Positions 1 through 7,687 of a DNA stretch of 13,809 nucleotides are shown here, one piece after another. The DNA lies in NCBI GenBank assembly GCA_964547415.1, contig CAZJNX010000131.1, forward strand, positions 1 through 13,809, written 5' to 3'. Positions within the stretch are counted from its first letter, which is position 1. Every line of letters begins with the position of its first letter. The notes under the pieces were generated by a model that did not search any database, was not told the DNA's origin, and saw only the letters and a program-made list of their open reading frames with translations. The position numbers were made by a program, and so were the translations under genes. This stretch comes from CAZJNX01 sp964547415. GTDB taxonomy: Bacteria; Pseudomonadota; Alphaproteobacteria; Rhizobiales; Amorphaceae.

Positions 1-695
1 CGATTGATGTCATCCTGCATGCGCTGTCTTTGCGGGCGGGTGGCGAGGGCCTCGGCGAAGGCGTCCGCACCCGCGGCGAACAGCGCCACCTGGCGCGCCG
101 AGAGGCCGAGGCCGGCGACGTCCACCGTCCGGGCGGCGAGGACGGGGCCCCGGTCCACCCGTTCGGCGAGGGCGTGGACGGTGACGCCGAACGTGGCGTC
201 GCCGGCCAGCATCCCGTGGAAGACGGGCGCGTGGCCGCGGTGGGCGGGCAGGAGCGAGGGATGGATGTTGAAGGCGCGCCGGCCCGGCCCGATCAGCGGC
301 GGGCGCAGGATCTGGTTGAAGTCGACGCACAGGAGGACGTCCGCTTCCGCGGCCTCCACGAAGGCTTGCGCCGCCTCCCCGTTGACGTCCCCCGTGGCGA
401 GGACGGGCGTCGACAGGCGCCGCCCCCACGCCGAGAGCGGCCGCCACGGCGACAGGCCGGGCACCGCCACCGACGTCGCCACCAGGTGGAGGGTGTAGCG
501 AAGGCCGGTGAGGCGGTGGAAGGCGACGAGGGTGGCGAGCGGTCCGTCCGCGTCGCGGAACGGGCGCGTCGACTTGACGAGGCCCGCGATCCGCAGGTGG
601 GGCGCGGCGGCAAGGCGCGTCAGGACCGCGTCGGCGAACACGCAGTCGCGCGTGAGCACGAGGAGGCGCACGCCCCCCGGCGGGTTCGGGTCCAT
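1..695 (-). CDS. GART-fold formyltransferase (C-terminus cut by window edge)
   Basis: The frame starts at an ATG at 693-695 and stays open through 231 codons to the left edge, so the protein is incomplete. It shows the formyltransferase core of the glycinamide ribonucleotide / methionyl-tRNA formyltransferase superfamily: FNIHPSLLPAHRG at about residues 142-154, with the catalytic Asn143 and His145, and RVDRGPVLA with the third catalytic residue Asp181. Enzymes of this fold move a formyl group from N10-formyl-tetrahydrofolate to an amine. The start lies 4 bases after the stop of the capsule gene, so the two are very likely co-transcribed. That context suggests N-formylation of an amino sugar in a surface polysaccharide rather than Met-tRNA; this is inference. 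Residues 1-100 look little like canonical Fmt, which also argues against the housekeeping enzyme. The missing C-terminus could carry a second domain. Confidence 0.85.
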   Translation of the reverse strand, partial: MDPNPPGGVRLLVLTRDCVFADAVLTRLAAAPHLRIAGLVKSTRPFRDADGPLATLVAFHRLTGLRYTLHLVATSVAVPGLSPWRPLSAWGRRLSTPVLATGDVNGEAAQAFVEAAEADVLLCVDFNQILRPPLIGPGRRAFNIHPSLLPAHRGHAPVFHGMLAGDATFGVTVHALAERVDRGPVLAARTVDVAGLGLSARQVALFAAGADAFAEALATRPQRQRMQDDIN

Positions 696-699
696 CGCC

Positions 700-2070
700 T
701 CAGTCCGGGAAGACGTCGTCCGAGGTGACGACGCCCGCCGCCCTCGCCTCGGCGAGCCGCGGCGGCACCGGCTCGAAGGCGCCGAGGGTCCGCGCCGTGT
801 CCTCCACGAGGCGGCGGGCGAACTCGGGCACCGCCGCGTCCCGCCCCTCCCGGGTGAAGAAGTCCCCCTGGATCTGGATGGTGGCGGTCATCACCGTCAC
901 GAGGTCCTGGAAGAGCTCTGCGTCCGGCCGCTCGTCCGTGGTCCAGAAGGCGTCGAGGGAGCCGGGGAAGGTGAGGCCCGGCATGTCGTAAAGGGCAACG
1001 CCCATCGCCTTCACCGGGATGCCGAGGCGAAGGGCGTGAAGCCCGACGGTGGAGTTGACGAGGACGACGCCCGCCGCCCCCGGCAGCATCTCCCCGAGGG
1101 GCACCGTGCCGAGCACCGACACGCGGCCCTGAAGTCCGAGCGCCCGGGCGCGGCGGGCGGCGAAGGCGGGCCAGCGCTCGATCCCCGTGTCGAGGGGGTG
1201 GGGGCGGAAGACGAGGTGGGCGTCCTTCGGCGCGGCGGCGGCGAAGGAGACGAGCACCTCCTCGATCATCTCGGTCAACAGGCGGAAGCGGGAGTTGCGG
1301 CGGATCTGGTAGTCCGCCTGCAGCTGCATGGCGACGATGTAGTAGGGCCGCCCGGAGAACATCAGCCGCGACAGGCGCCGCTGGTCGCGCCGGGCGCGGA
1401 ACGGCTCGAGGGCCATGCGGGGCAGGTGGCTCGGGTACTCGAGGAGGGGGTGGTAGTACCGGTCCCGGTCGAAGAACGGGTAGAGGGGCGCGAGGAACAC
1501 CGGCCCCATGTTGTAGACCACCTCGTTGAACGCCTCGACCGAGAAGTCGTGGCGGTAGATCACCCGCGTCGCCGCCCGCGGCAGCCCCCTGGCAATCCGC
1601 CGGATCCGGTCGGGGTCGGCCGGGAAGTGGGACAGGACGCCCATGGCCGCGGGCTCGAGGGTGATCCAGTCGGGCCTCAGGTAGCCGTACTCGTAGGCGA
1701 AGGCCCTGAGGCCCCGCTCGGCCGCGACCCGCCGGGCGATGGCGTGGTAGGGCCGGCAGTCGGCATAGTAGACGAGGTCCGTGACGTCCCGCGCCTCCAC
1801 GAAGCGCTCCAGGAAGGCCCGCCAGCCCCTCACCCGCCCGCGGTAGTGGGTCGCCTCGCGGCCGAACCAGAACACGTCGTCGCCGACCGACAGGTTGATG
1901 CGCGAGATCCGGTGTCCCCCGGCGGCGAGGTGGTCCGCCACCTCCACCCCGAAGCGGGAGGGATGGGACTGGAGGAAGAGGAAGTGGCGCGCCTGTCCGG
2001 CCGCCGGCGCCTCCACGCGGCCGCCGGCGCGGATCGCCATGTCCTCGAAGGTCCTCGGGTCGTGCTGCAT
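700..2070 (-). CDS. KpsS-type capsule polysaccharide biosynthesis/export protein
   Basis: This 456-residue protein starts at the ATG at 2068-2070, preceded by GGAG four bases upstream. The frame is open further upstream, but that part lacks family motifs. Recognisable motifs of the capsule synthesis family (KpsS/KpsC-like, GT-B-type folds) are HFLFLQSHPSRFG at about 29-41, RINLSVGDDVFWF at 57-69, the signature EYGYLRPDWITLE at 127-139, FRPHP at 288-292, and VNSTVGLHAL at 338-347 followed by a GIPVKAMG segment. Known members add Kdo residues to a lipid acceptor at the inner face of the membrane, building the linker on which group 2-like capsules are exported. The length fits single-domain KpsS rather than the two-domain KpsC. 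The formyltransferase gene follows after 4 bases. No other capsule gene is visible, so the exact acceptor is unknown. Confidence 0.86.
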   Translation of the reverse strand: MQHDPRTFEDMAIRAGGRVEAPAAGQARHFLFLQSHPSRFGVEVADHLAAGGHRISRINLSVGDDVFWFGREATHYRGRVRGWRAFLERFVEARDVTDLVYYADCRPYHAIARRVAAERGLRAFAYEYGYLRPDWITLEPAAMGVLSHFPADPDRIRRIARGLPRAATRVIYRHDFSVEAFNEVVYNMGPVFLAPLYPFFDRDRYYHPLLEYPSHLPRMALEPFRARRDQRRLSRLMFSGRPYYIVAMQLQADYQIRRNSRFRLLTEMIEEVLVSFAAAAPKDAHLVFRPHPLDTGIERWPAFAARRARALGLQGRVSVLGTVPLGEMLPGAAGVVLVNSTVGLHALRLGIPVKAMGVALYDMPGLTFPGSLDAFWTTDERPDAELFQDLVTVMTATIQIQGDFFTREGRDAAVPEFARRLVEDTARTLGAFEPVPPRLAEARAAGVVTSDDVFPD

Positions 2071-2230
2071 GGGGCTCCGACGCGGCCGCGGCACGCCGCC
2101 GACGGCAGGTGCCGGCGACGCTCGGGCAGGGATAGGCCGGAAAAGCCTGACGGAATCTTCAGACGGACCGGCGCGACCCTCCGTTGCACGCCCTGTCCGC
2201 GCATTCAAGTCCGGCGCGGTGGAGCGAACT
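2071..2230. other. Spacer between dehydrogenase and capsule gene
   Basis: These 160 bases separate two minus-strand genes. The part near 2130-2220 is less GC-rich than its surroundings, as expected if the capsule gene has its own promoter here, but I cannot fix a convincing -35/-10 pair. No hairpin with a stem above about 5 bp was found. Confidence 0.3.
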
Positions 2231-2911
2231 TCAGGCGGGGGCGCCGCGGAAGACCGTTTCCGTCGGCCCGTCGGCGGCGGGGTCGGCGATCGTGGAGGCG
2301 AAGACGCTGGCGATGACGTCCGGATCGAACGGGGTTTGCGGGGCGATGGGCCCGGCGATGGTGATGGTGCGAAGGCGGATGCCGCGGGCGGCGAGCTCGG
2401 GCGCGGCGGCGAGGGCGAGGGCACGCATGCCCGCCTTGCCCGCCGCGAGGGACGGGACGGGCGTGCCCTCCTCGGGCGCGAGGGCGAGGCCCCCGCCCGT
2501 CCAGACGACGGTGCCGCCGCCGCGCGCCTCCATGCCGGGCGCGACGGCCTGCGTCGCCACCAGCGGGGCCGTCACCATCAAGGCGAGGTCCCGCTGGAAG
2601 GCGTCCGGATCGAAGGAAAGGGCCGGCGTCTCGTTCCAGACGCTGGCGTTGTAGACGAGGGCGCGGGTGCCGCCGTGGTCCGCCTCGAGGGCGGCGATGG
2701 CGGCGGTGAGGGCCGCAAAGTCCGTGAGGTCCGCCGGCGCGGGGAGCGCGTGCCCGCCCTCGGCCGCGATCTCCTCCGCGATCGGGGCAAGGCCCTCCGG
2801 CCTGCGGGCGATGATGCCGACCGTGAACCCGTCCCGCGCGAGGCGCCGTGCCAGCGCCCGGCCAAGGCCCGGGCCGACGCCCGCCACGATCGCAAGCCCC
2901 CGATGCGCCAT
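2231..2911 (-). CDS. Short-chain dehydrogenase/reductase family protein, atypical active site
   Basis: This 226-residue protein starts at the ATG at 2909-2911, with a GGGAGGGG stretch just upstream as ribosome site. The N-terminal Rossmann motif AGVGPGLGRALA (residues 10-21, Gly11/13/15/17 area) and YNAS at 87-90 (in place of the usual NNAG) identify the NAD(P)-binding SDR fold. The active site is unusual. The lysine is present (Lys159 in SLAAGKAG), but the residue four before it, normally the catalytic Tyr of YxxxK, is Leu155. The usual catalytic Ser region reads TGGG (138-141). TGGG followed by SLxxGKA looks to me like a recognisable SDR subgroup rather than random decay, but that is memory-based. 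Substrate is unknown and the protein may bind cofactor without the standard chemistry. An inverted repeat sits directly over the leader (2922-2956). Confidence 0.87.
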   Translation of the reverse strand: MAHRGLAIVAGVGPGLGRALARRLARDGFTVGIIARRPEGLAPIAEEIAAEGGHALPAPADLTDFAALTAAIAALEADHGGTRALVYNASVWNETPALSFDPDAFQRDLALMVTAPLVATQAVAPGMEARGGGTVVWTGGGLALAPEEGTPVPSLAAGKAGMRALALAAAPELAARGIRLRTITIAGPIAPQTPFDPDVIASVFASTIADPAADGPTETVFRGAPA

Positions 2912-2921
2912 TGCGCCCCTC

Positions 2922-2956
2922 CCGTGGTGCGTCCGCTCCGGCGGGTTTCACCACGG
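2922..2956 (-). promoter_or_regulatory. Inverted repeat upstream of the SDR start (operator or leader hairpin)
   Basis: CCGTGGTG at 2922-2929 and CACCACGG at 2949-2956 are perfect 8-bp arms separated by 19 bases. On the coding strand the second arm ends directly before the GGAGG-like ribosome site of the dehydrogenase gene. It may be an operator for a dimeric regulator or a hairpin limiting translation. The 8-19-8 spacing fits two adjacent turns of DNA only loosely. Confidence 0.35.
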
Positions 2957-3019
2957 CCGCAAGGCCAAGTCCATGGGCCGCCCGGGCACCCGCGACCGTT
3001 CGTCCGGGCGGCGCGCCGC

Positions 3020-4738
3020 TCAGGCCGCGTCCGGCCGGCGCCGGGCACCGCTCGCCGCCCCGCCCCGCTCGCCCGCCTCGAGGAGGCGCGTGCGCGGCAG
3101 CGCGCCCGGGTCGTCCCGTGCGATGAAGGCGAGGATCTCTTCCCTGAGGCGGCAGTGGAGGTTCCAGGCCCGCGTCGGGTCGGTCGCGGTGCAGTAGAAG
3201 CGCACCTGCATCCCCTCCTCGTCCTGGCCGACCACCATCACCTTGGGCTCGGCGCCCGCCTTCCAGTCGGGATCCTGCGGGGCGATCTCGCCGAAGAAAC
3301 CGCGCAGCCGCGCCACGTTCGCCCGGTGGTCGAGGGTGAGGACGACGGTGCGCACCATGGTCGGGTCCTCCCGCGTCCAGTTCTCGAAGGCGGTGGACAC
3401 GAAGTAGCGCACCGGCACCACGTAGCGCCGCTCGTCCCACGTCCTCAGCTGCACGAAGGTGTAGTTGATCCGCTCGACGTAGGCCCAGCGGTCGTCGAAG
3501 TAGACGCTGTCGCCGATGCGGATCGGCTTGGCGAAGGCGATCTGCAGGCTCGCGAACAGGTTGCCGAGGAGGGTCTGGGCCGCGATGGAGAAGACGGCCG
3601 CCGCGACGCCCGCCGAGACGAGCAGCGACATCCCGAACGTTGAGAAGACGTCGAGGGAGAAGATCGCGATGGCCACCCCCACCACGAGGGCGAGGATGAC
3701 GCCCACCCGCTTCACCGCCGACAGGTTAGTGTAGAGATGGCGGGAGCGGGTGTTGGCCGGGTCGTCGAGGGCCTGGATGTAGCGGTTCGAGGCGAAGTCG
3801 ATGACCGCGTCGAGGGCCCGCGAGACGGCGATCACCACCGCGAGCACGAACAGCACCATGAGGAGCGGCGACAGGACGGCGTCCACCGGCTGGGAGAAGA
3901 CGAAGAAGCCGGCCGTCAGCGCGTTCACGAGGAGGAGCGTCACCGCGAGGGCCACCGGAAGGGCGGCGCGGCGCAGCGCCAGGCTCGCCGCGTTCCACGG
4001 CAGCAGCGCTCCGCCCCTGCGCATGAGCCAGTTCACGAGCCAGCCGGCGAGGAAGGCGAGCCCCGCGAACACCGGCAGCACGAGGAGCTCCCAGACCTCG
4101 ACGCTGCCGATGGCGGGCGTGCGCAGCTCGTCGGGCAGGGCCTTCTCGAAGGCGGTCGGGCCGAACAGGTCGTGAAGGCGCGGGATCGCCTCCACCGTCT
4201 GGGGAGAGATCACCCAGACCGGGTCGCCCGTCTCCGGCTTCACCCGGTTGATCCGCACCGCCACCGGCCAGCGCTCCGTCTCGAGGGAGGCGAGGGACAT
4301 GCTCTTGCGTGGCTCGCCCACCATGGGCGTGCGGTCCGTCCCTGTCGTCTCCATCCCGTCCGGCCGGTCGGGGATGCGGTCCCAGTCGACGAACACCCGC
4401 CGCTCGAGGATGTCCACGAGGTGGGTGGCGAGGATCGGGCCGCGGATCGCCTGGTCCTCCTGCGGAATCGCCGACAGGTCGAGGACGTGGGCCGCCCGCT
4501 CCAGGCGGCCGGCGCGGACGGCCTCGTAGAGCCCTTCCAGCGCGGCGCGCGGGGTCGACCGGTCGAGGTCCGCCGGCGGGGCCGCAAGGCCGGTGTTGAG
4601 CGCGCCCGTGCTGAAGGCCGGCGGGTCCCCCTCGGCCGCTCGGGACGGGCCGGGGGCGAGGGCGAGCCAGAGGAGGACGAGCGCCAGAAGGGCGAGCCGT
4701 GCCGTCCGGGCGGCGGCCGCGTGGGGATGGGCGGGCAT
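3020..4738 (-). CDS. MscS-family mechanosensitive ion channel with N-terminal periplasmic domain
   Basis: This 572-residue protein starts at the ATG at 4736-4738; a TTG 13 codons upstream is a poorer choice. A signal peptide covers about residues 1-35, followed by a soluble, probably periplasmic, region to about 210. Four or five membrane helices follow: WELLVLPVFAGLAFLAGW, a Leu/Val-rich pair, a helix after KRVGVILALVV, and the pore helix from Met370 (MSLLVSAGVAAAVFSIAAQ) rich in Gly and Ala. After it comes the MscS beta-domain start KPIRIGDSVYF at 404-414, then LRTWDERRYVVP, the counterpart of the LRTxDNRxVxxPN motif. This family opens under membrane tension to release solutes on hypo-osmotic shock. 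Length and layout resemble the larger YbdG/YnaI-like channels rather than the 286-residue MscS. The secreted protein gene lies 90 bases upstream on the same strand. The C-terminus after about 545 is basic and low-complexity. Confidence 0.93.
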   Translation of the reverse strand: MPAHPHAAAARTARLALLALVLLWLALAPGPSRAAEGDPPAFSTGALNTGLAAPPADLDRSTPRAALEGLYEAVRAGRLERAAHVLDLSAIPQEDQAIRGPILATHLVDILERRVFVDWDRIPDRPDGMETTGTDRTPMVGEPRKSMSLASLETERWPVAVRINRVKPETGDPVWVISPQTVEAIPRLHDLFGPTAFEKALPDELRTPAIGSVEVWELLVLPVFAGLAFLAGWLVNWLMRRGGALLPWNAASLALRRAALPVALAVTLLLVNALTAGFFVFSQPVDAVLSPLLMVLFVLAVVIAVSRALDAVIDFASNRYIQALDDPANTRSRHLYTNLSAVKRVGVILALVVGVAIAIFSLDVFSTFGMSLLVSAGVAAAVFSIAAQTLLGNLFASLQIAFAKPIRIGDSVYFDDRWAYVERINYTFVQLRTWDERRYVVPVRYFVSTAFENWTREDPTMVRTVVLTLDHRANVARLRGFFGEIAPQDPDWKAGAEPKVMVVGQDEEGMQVRFYCTATDPTRAWNLHCRLREEILAFIARDDPGALPRTRLLEAGERGGAASGARRRPDAA

Positions 4739-4828
4739 GAGGCACGTTCCGGCGGGTGGCCGGCTCCCGGGTTCCAATGGCCGGTCGAATGCCTGTGCGC
4801 CCGTCCCGTTCCCGCGAAAGGCGCCCGG

Positions 4829-5392
4829 TCAGTCGCAGCCGTCGGGGACGGTGCCGTCGGACCAGGCGGTGACGGGGAGGGCGGGCGTCGCCGTGCGGAA
4901 GGCCTGCCCGTTGCGGATGCCCCGCCCGGTGAGGAGGTTGACGTCGCACACGTCGGCCTCGCCGGTGAGCACGTCCCGGCTGTCCCGCGTGAAGCCCGCC
5001 ACGCGCAGGGCCCCGTCCCAGACCGCGAGGGTGAGCGTCTCGGTCCAGCGGTTGCGGCCGACGCCCGGGTCCCCCGCCCACACCTGGAGGGAGCCCGCCG
5101 CCGTCGTCTCGAGCCAGGGGCGGGCGCCGGACAGGACGTCCCGCGCGACCGCGGCGAGGGAGACGCCCGCGAGGCTGTCGTCCGACAGCCACACGTAGAG
5201 CGTCGCCAACCCGTCGCGGCTCTCGAGGACGGCGAGATCGTCCCGCCCGTCGCCGGAAAGATCCGCCCGGACGGCGTCGACGACGGCGAGGGCGTCGATC
5301 GTGGTCGCGGCCGCGGGCGTGCACACCGAGGCCACGCACAGCAGGACCGCGGCGCCCGCCGCCGCCCGCGTTCCGGTCCGCTCCTTGATCAT
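4829..5392 (-). CDS. Secreted protein with one FG-GAP/VCBS-like calcium-loop motif
   Basis: This 187-residue protein starts at the ATG at 5390-5392, with GGGAGCGGG upstream. The frame is open further upstream, but only this start puts a signal peptide at the N-terminus: basic residues, then AAVLLCVASVCTPAAA, with cleavage near residue 29. The cysteines there do not fit a lipobox, so signal peptidase I is likely. DLSGDGRDDLAVLE at 44-57 matches the Asp-rich calcium loop of one FG-GAP/VCBS blade. The rest is rich in short beta-like segments (TLYVWLSDD, LQVWAGDPG, LTLAVWDGALRVAGF), consistent with a few propeller-like blades too short to close a full propeller. Two Cys near the C-terminus (one in ADVCDVN, one in PDGCD) could form a disulfide. 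I do not recognise a specific family or function. It lies upstream of the channel gene and could be co-transcribed with it. Confidence 0.8.
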   Translation of the reverse strand: MIKERTGTRAAAGAAVLLCVASVCTPAAATTIDALAVVDAVRADLSGDGRDDLAVLESRDGLATLYVWLSDDSLAGVSLAAVARDVLSGARPWLETTAAGSLQVWAGDPGVGRNRWTETLTLAVWDGALRVAGFTRDSRDVLTGEADVCDVNLLTGRGIRNGQAFRTATPALPVTAWSDGTVPDGCD

Positions 5393-5469
5393 CGCCCGCT
5401 CCCGTTTCCGTCCGGCGTGCCCGGCCCTCCGATTGGCCCGTCCGGCGGGCGATGTCGAGCCCCCGGCGC

Positions 5470-5498
5470 TTGCGGGCCACCGCCGGCCCGGCGATAAC
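5470..5498 (+). promoter_or_regulatory. Candidate sigma70 promoter of the cyclase gene
   Basis: In the 144-base divergent spacer, TTGCGG (5470-5475) and GATAAC (5493-5498) are separated by exactly 17 bases. They match the consensus at three and four of six positions. The only AT-containing hexamer in a strongly GC-rich stretch lies about 38 bases before the cyclase start codon, which is a sensible position. Confidence 0.4.
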
Positions 5499-5536
5499 GG
5501 GGTGGGCGAGGCGCGTGCCGGGCACGGAGAACGGGG

Positions 5537-7456
5537 ATGACGGCAGGGGCCGACACGGGCGTCGAGGTCGCCGGCGATGCCGCGCCCGCGAAGCGACGGG
5601 TGCGCCCGCGCATCTCGCTCATGCAGCTCCTGTCGGGCGCCTTCGGGGCGCTGATGGTGCTCGGTCTCCTCGCCGTCCTCGCCCTGTCGGGGCTCGCGAA
5701 CTACCGCAACACCTTCTCCCTCCTCAACGCCAACGCCGTCCTCACCATGCAGGCGCTGAAGGACGACCTGGTGGCGAGCCTCGAGCCGAGCGCCCGCGTG
5801 GTGGAGGCGGTGACCCGCTTCTACGGGGAGGGGCGGTTCGGCCTCGATCCGACCCCGGCCCGCACGACCATCTTCGAGGGGATCCTCGCGGGCGCGCCCA
5901 ACACCGACGCCATCGTCCTCTACCCCCGCGAGGGGCACGCGACGGGCGTCGCCCGCGACGGCGAGTTCGGCGTCATGGAGCTCGACCGGCCGGGCCGCCT
6001 GCCGGGCGAGGTGCGCGCGCTCCTCAGGAACATCGCGCCCGGCGCCGAGCCCGCGTGGGGCCCGCCCGTGTTCGTGGACGGAGCGACCTACGTGAACGTG
6101 GTGGCCCCGCTCGAGCGCGACGGGTCGGTGGACGGGGCGGTCGTCCTCGCCATCGGGGCCGACCACCTGTCGCGCATCGTCACCCGCGTCGTCTCCGGGG
6201 GGAACGGCGTCGCCTTCATCCTGTATGACGACGCGGGCGTCCTCGCCGTCTCGGGCACCGGGGAGCTCCATGCGGACGATGACCCGCGCCGGCCGGGCAA
6301 GGCGTTCGTGCCGCTCGAACAGGTCGCCGACCCGGTCCTCGTCGCCTACGCGGACCGGAAGCCGCTCGCCGGCTTCGGCGCGGCCGAGACGGCGGGCGTG
6401 GAGGTGAGCGAGATCGCCGTCAACGGCCGGCGCTTCACGATCGTCACGGAGGAGGTGGCGGGCTTCGGGCCGCGGCCGTGGCGGGTCGGCGTCTACCTTC
6501 CCCTGTCGGACTTCACGGACGTGGTGCGCTGGCTATCGGGCTCCATCGCGGCCGGGCTCCTGATCCTCGCCCTGTCGCTCGCGGCCGTCGTCTACATCGG
6601 GCGGCGGATCTCGCGGGTGCTCGGGCGGACGGCGGCCGCCGCCCACCGGATCGCGGAGCTGCGCCTTTCCGAGGTGGAGCCCCTGCCGCCCAGCTTCGTG
6701 CGCGAGATCGACGTGGAGGCGAAGGCCTTCAACCGGATGCAGGAAGGCCTCGCGAGCTTCGCCCGCTACGTGCCGCGCCAGTTCGTGGAGAAGCTGATCC
6801 GGGAGGGGGATCAGGTGGCGGGCCGCAGCCGCACCCGCAAGGCGACGGTCATGTTCACCGACATCGTCGGCTTCACCAGCCTGTCGGAGCGCATGCCCGC
6901 CGAGGCGGTCGCCGCCCTCCTCAACGACCACTTCGCCGACGTGGTGGCCGCCGTCGGCGCCGACGGCGGCCTCGTGGACAAGTACCTCGGCGACGGGGTG
7001 ATGGCGTTCTGGATGGGACCGGGCGAGGAGGCCCGGCCCGCCGCCGCCGTCGCCGCCGCGCGGGCGATCTGCGCGCGGGTCGGGGCAGCGGCGGCGCGGG
7101 CGCGGGCGGCGGGGCTGGAGCCGATCCGCGTGCGCATCGGCCTCCACACGGGCGAGGTGATCGCGGGCAACGTGGGGCCGCCCGACCGGGTGAACTACAC
7201 GGTCGTCGGCGACACGGTGAACGTCGCCTCGCGCCTCGAGAGCCTCGGCCGGGAGGTGGCGCCGGACGCGGACTGCGTGATCCTGGCGAGCGACACCACC
7301 GTCTCGGCCCTCGCGGCGGACGTCCCCCGCCGCCGGATCGGCGACGTGCGGCTGCGCAACCGCTCCCACCCCCTCGACGTGTGGCAGATCGCGCCGGAGG
7401 GGTGTGGCGCGGCGGTGCCTGCTCCGCCCGCCGGGGACGTGTCCCTCACCCTGTAG
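5537..7456 (+). CDS. Membrane class III adenylate cyclase with extracytoplasmic Cache-like sensor
   Basis: This 639-residue protein starts at the ATG at 5537 with GGAGA six bases upstream. Order: helix TM1 (about 26-50), a periplasmic sensor region of about 280 residues with Cache-like strands (e.g. NTDAIVLYPREG, TYVNVVAPLER, GVAFILYDDAG), TM2 (about 333-354), a HAMP-like linker, then SFARYVPRQFVEKLI and the catalytic domain. That domain has both metal aspartates (Asp442 in FTDIVGF, Asp486 in KYLGDG), the purine-binding Lys482, and NYTVVGDTVNVASRLE at 553-568. The latter holds Thr555 at the second purine-selecting position and the transition-state residues Asn562 and Arg566. Lys/Thr is the pattern of class IIIb adenylate cyclases, so the product should be cAMP. 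The enzyme looks complete and active and probably couples a small ligand outside to cAMP inside. The ligand is unknown. Confidence 0.95.
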   Translation: MTAGADTGVEVAGDAAPAKRRVRPRISLMQLLSGAFGALMVLGLLAVLALSGLANYRNTFSLLNANAVLTMQALKDDLVASLEPSARVVEAVTRFYGEGRFGLDPTPARTTIFEGILAGAPNTDAIVLYPREGHATGVARDGEFGVMELDRPGRLPGEVRALLRNIAPGAEPAWGPPVFVDGATYVNVVAPLERDGSVDGAVVLAIGADHLSRIVTRVVSGGNGVAFILYDDAGVLAVSGTGELHADDDPRRPGKAFVPLEQVADPVLVAYADRKPLAGFGAAETAGVEVSEIAVNGRRFTIVTEEVAGFGPRPWRVGVYLPLSDFTDVVRWLSGSIAAGLLILALSLAAVVYIGRRISRVLGRTAAAAHRIAELRLSEVEPLPPSFVREIDVEAKAFNRMQEGLASFARYVPRQFVEKLIREGDQVAGRSRTRKATVMFTDIVGFTSLSERMPAEAVAALLNDHFADVVAAVGADGGLVDKYLGDGVMAFWMGPGEEARPAAAVAAARAICARVGAAAARARAAGLEPIRVRIGLHTGEVIAGNVGPPDRVNYTVVGDTVNVASRLESLGREVAPDADCVILASDTTVSALAADVPRRRIGDVRLRNRSHPLDVWQIAPEGCGAAVPAPPAGDVSLTL

Positions 7457-7520
7457 GGCCTCCCTCACCCCGCAGGAAAGGGGCGCCGCCGGACGCGGCC
7501 CGCGCGAGACGCACGGATCA

Positions 7521-7548
7521 CGTCCGGCCGGGTCGACGGGGCCGGACG
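7521..7548 (+). terminator. Hairpin downstream of the cyclase gene
   Basis: CGTCCGGCC (7521-7529) and GGCCGGACG (7540-7548) form a perfect 9-bp stem with a 10-base loop, 65 bases after the cyclase stop. No T run follows, so factor-dependent or weak termination is more likely than a classical intrinsic terminator. A second, longer-range pair in the same spacer is AAGGGGCGCC (7478-7487) with GGCGCCCCTT (7580-7589), which brackets this hairpin. The 231-base spacer 7457-7687 shows no gene. Confidence 0.4.
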
Positions 7549-7687
7549 CTTCTGCCGACCGCGACCGCCGCCTGTCGAGGGCGCCCCTTCCGCGGCCTGT
7601 CGGGGACCGGGCCCGGCGGCGGCGTCCGCCGCGCCCGCGGGCGATGGCTCACCCGTGGCGGGACGCCGGCGGCCCCGCCGCCGCGGC

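Noticed and set aside
508..2316. Open frame of about 600 codons on the plus strand, antisense to the capsule gene
   Set aside because: Its translation is low-complexity and rich in Arg, Gly, Glu and His. This is the usual mirror of a high-GC gene, and the capsule motifs on the other strand are clear.
4739..4777. Longer channel protein from a TTG codon at 4777
   Set aside because: It would place 13 extra residues before a good signal peptide, with no ribosome site; the ATG at 4738 is better.
3737..5497. Open frame of about 586 codons on the plus strand across the channel and secreted-protein genes
   Set aside because: Low-complexity shadow frame with no motif; it crosses two real genes and the divergent spacer.
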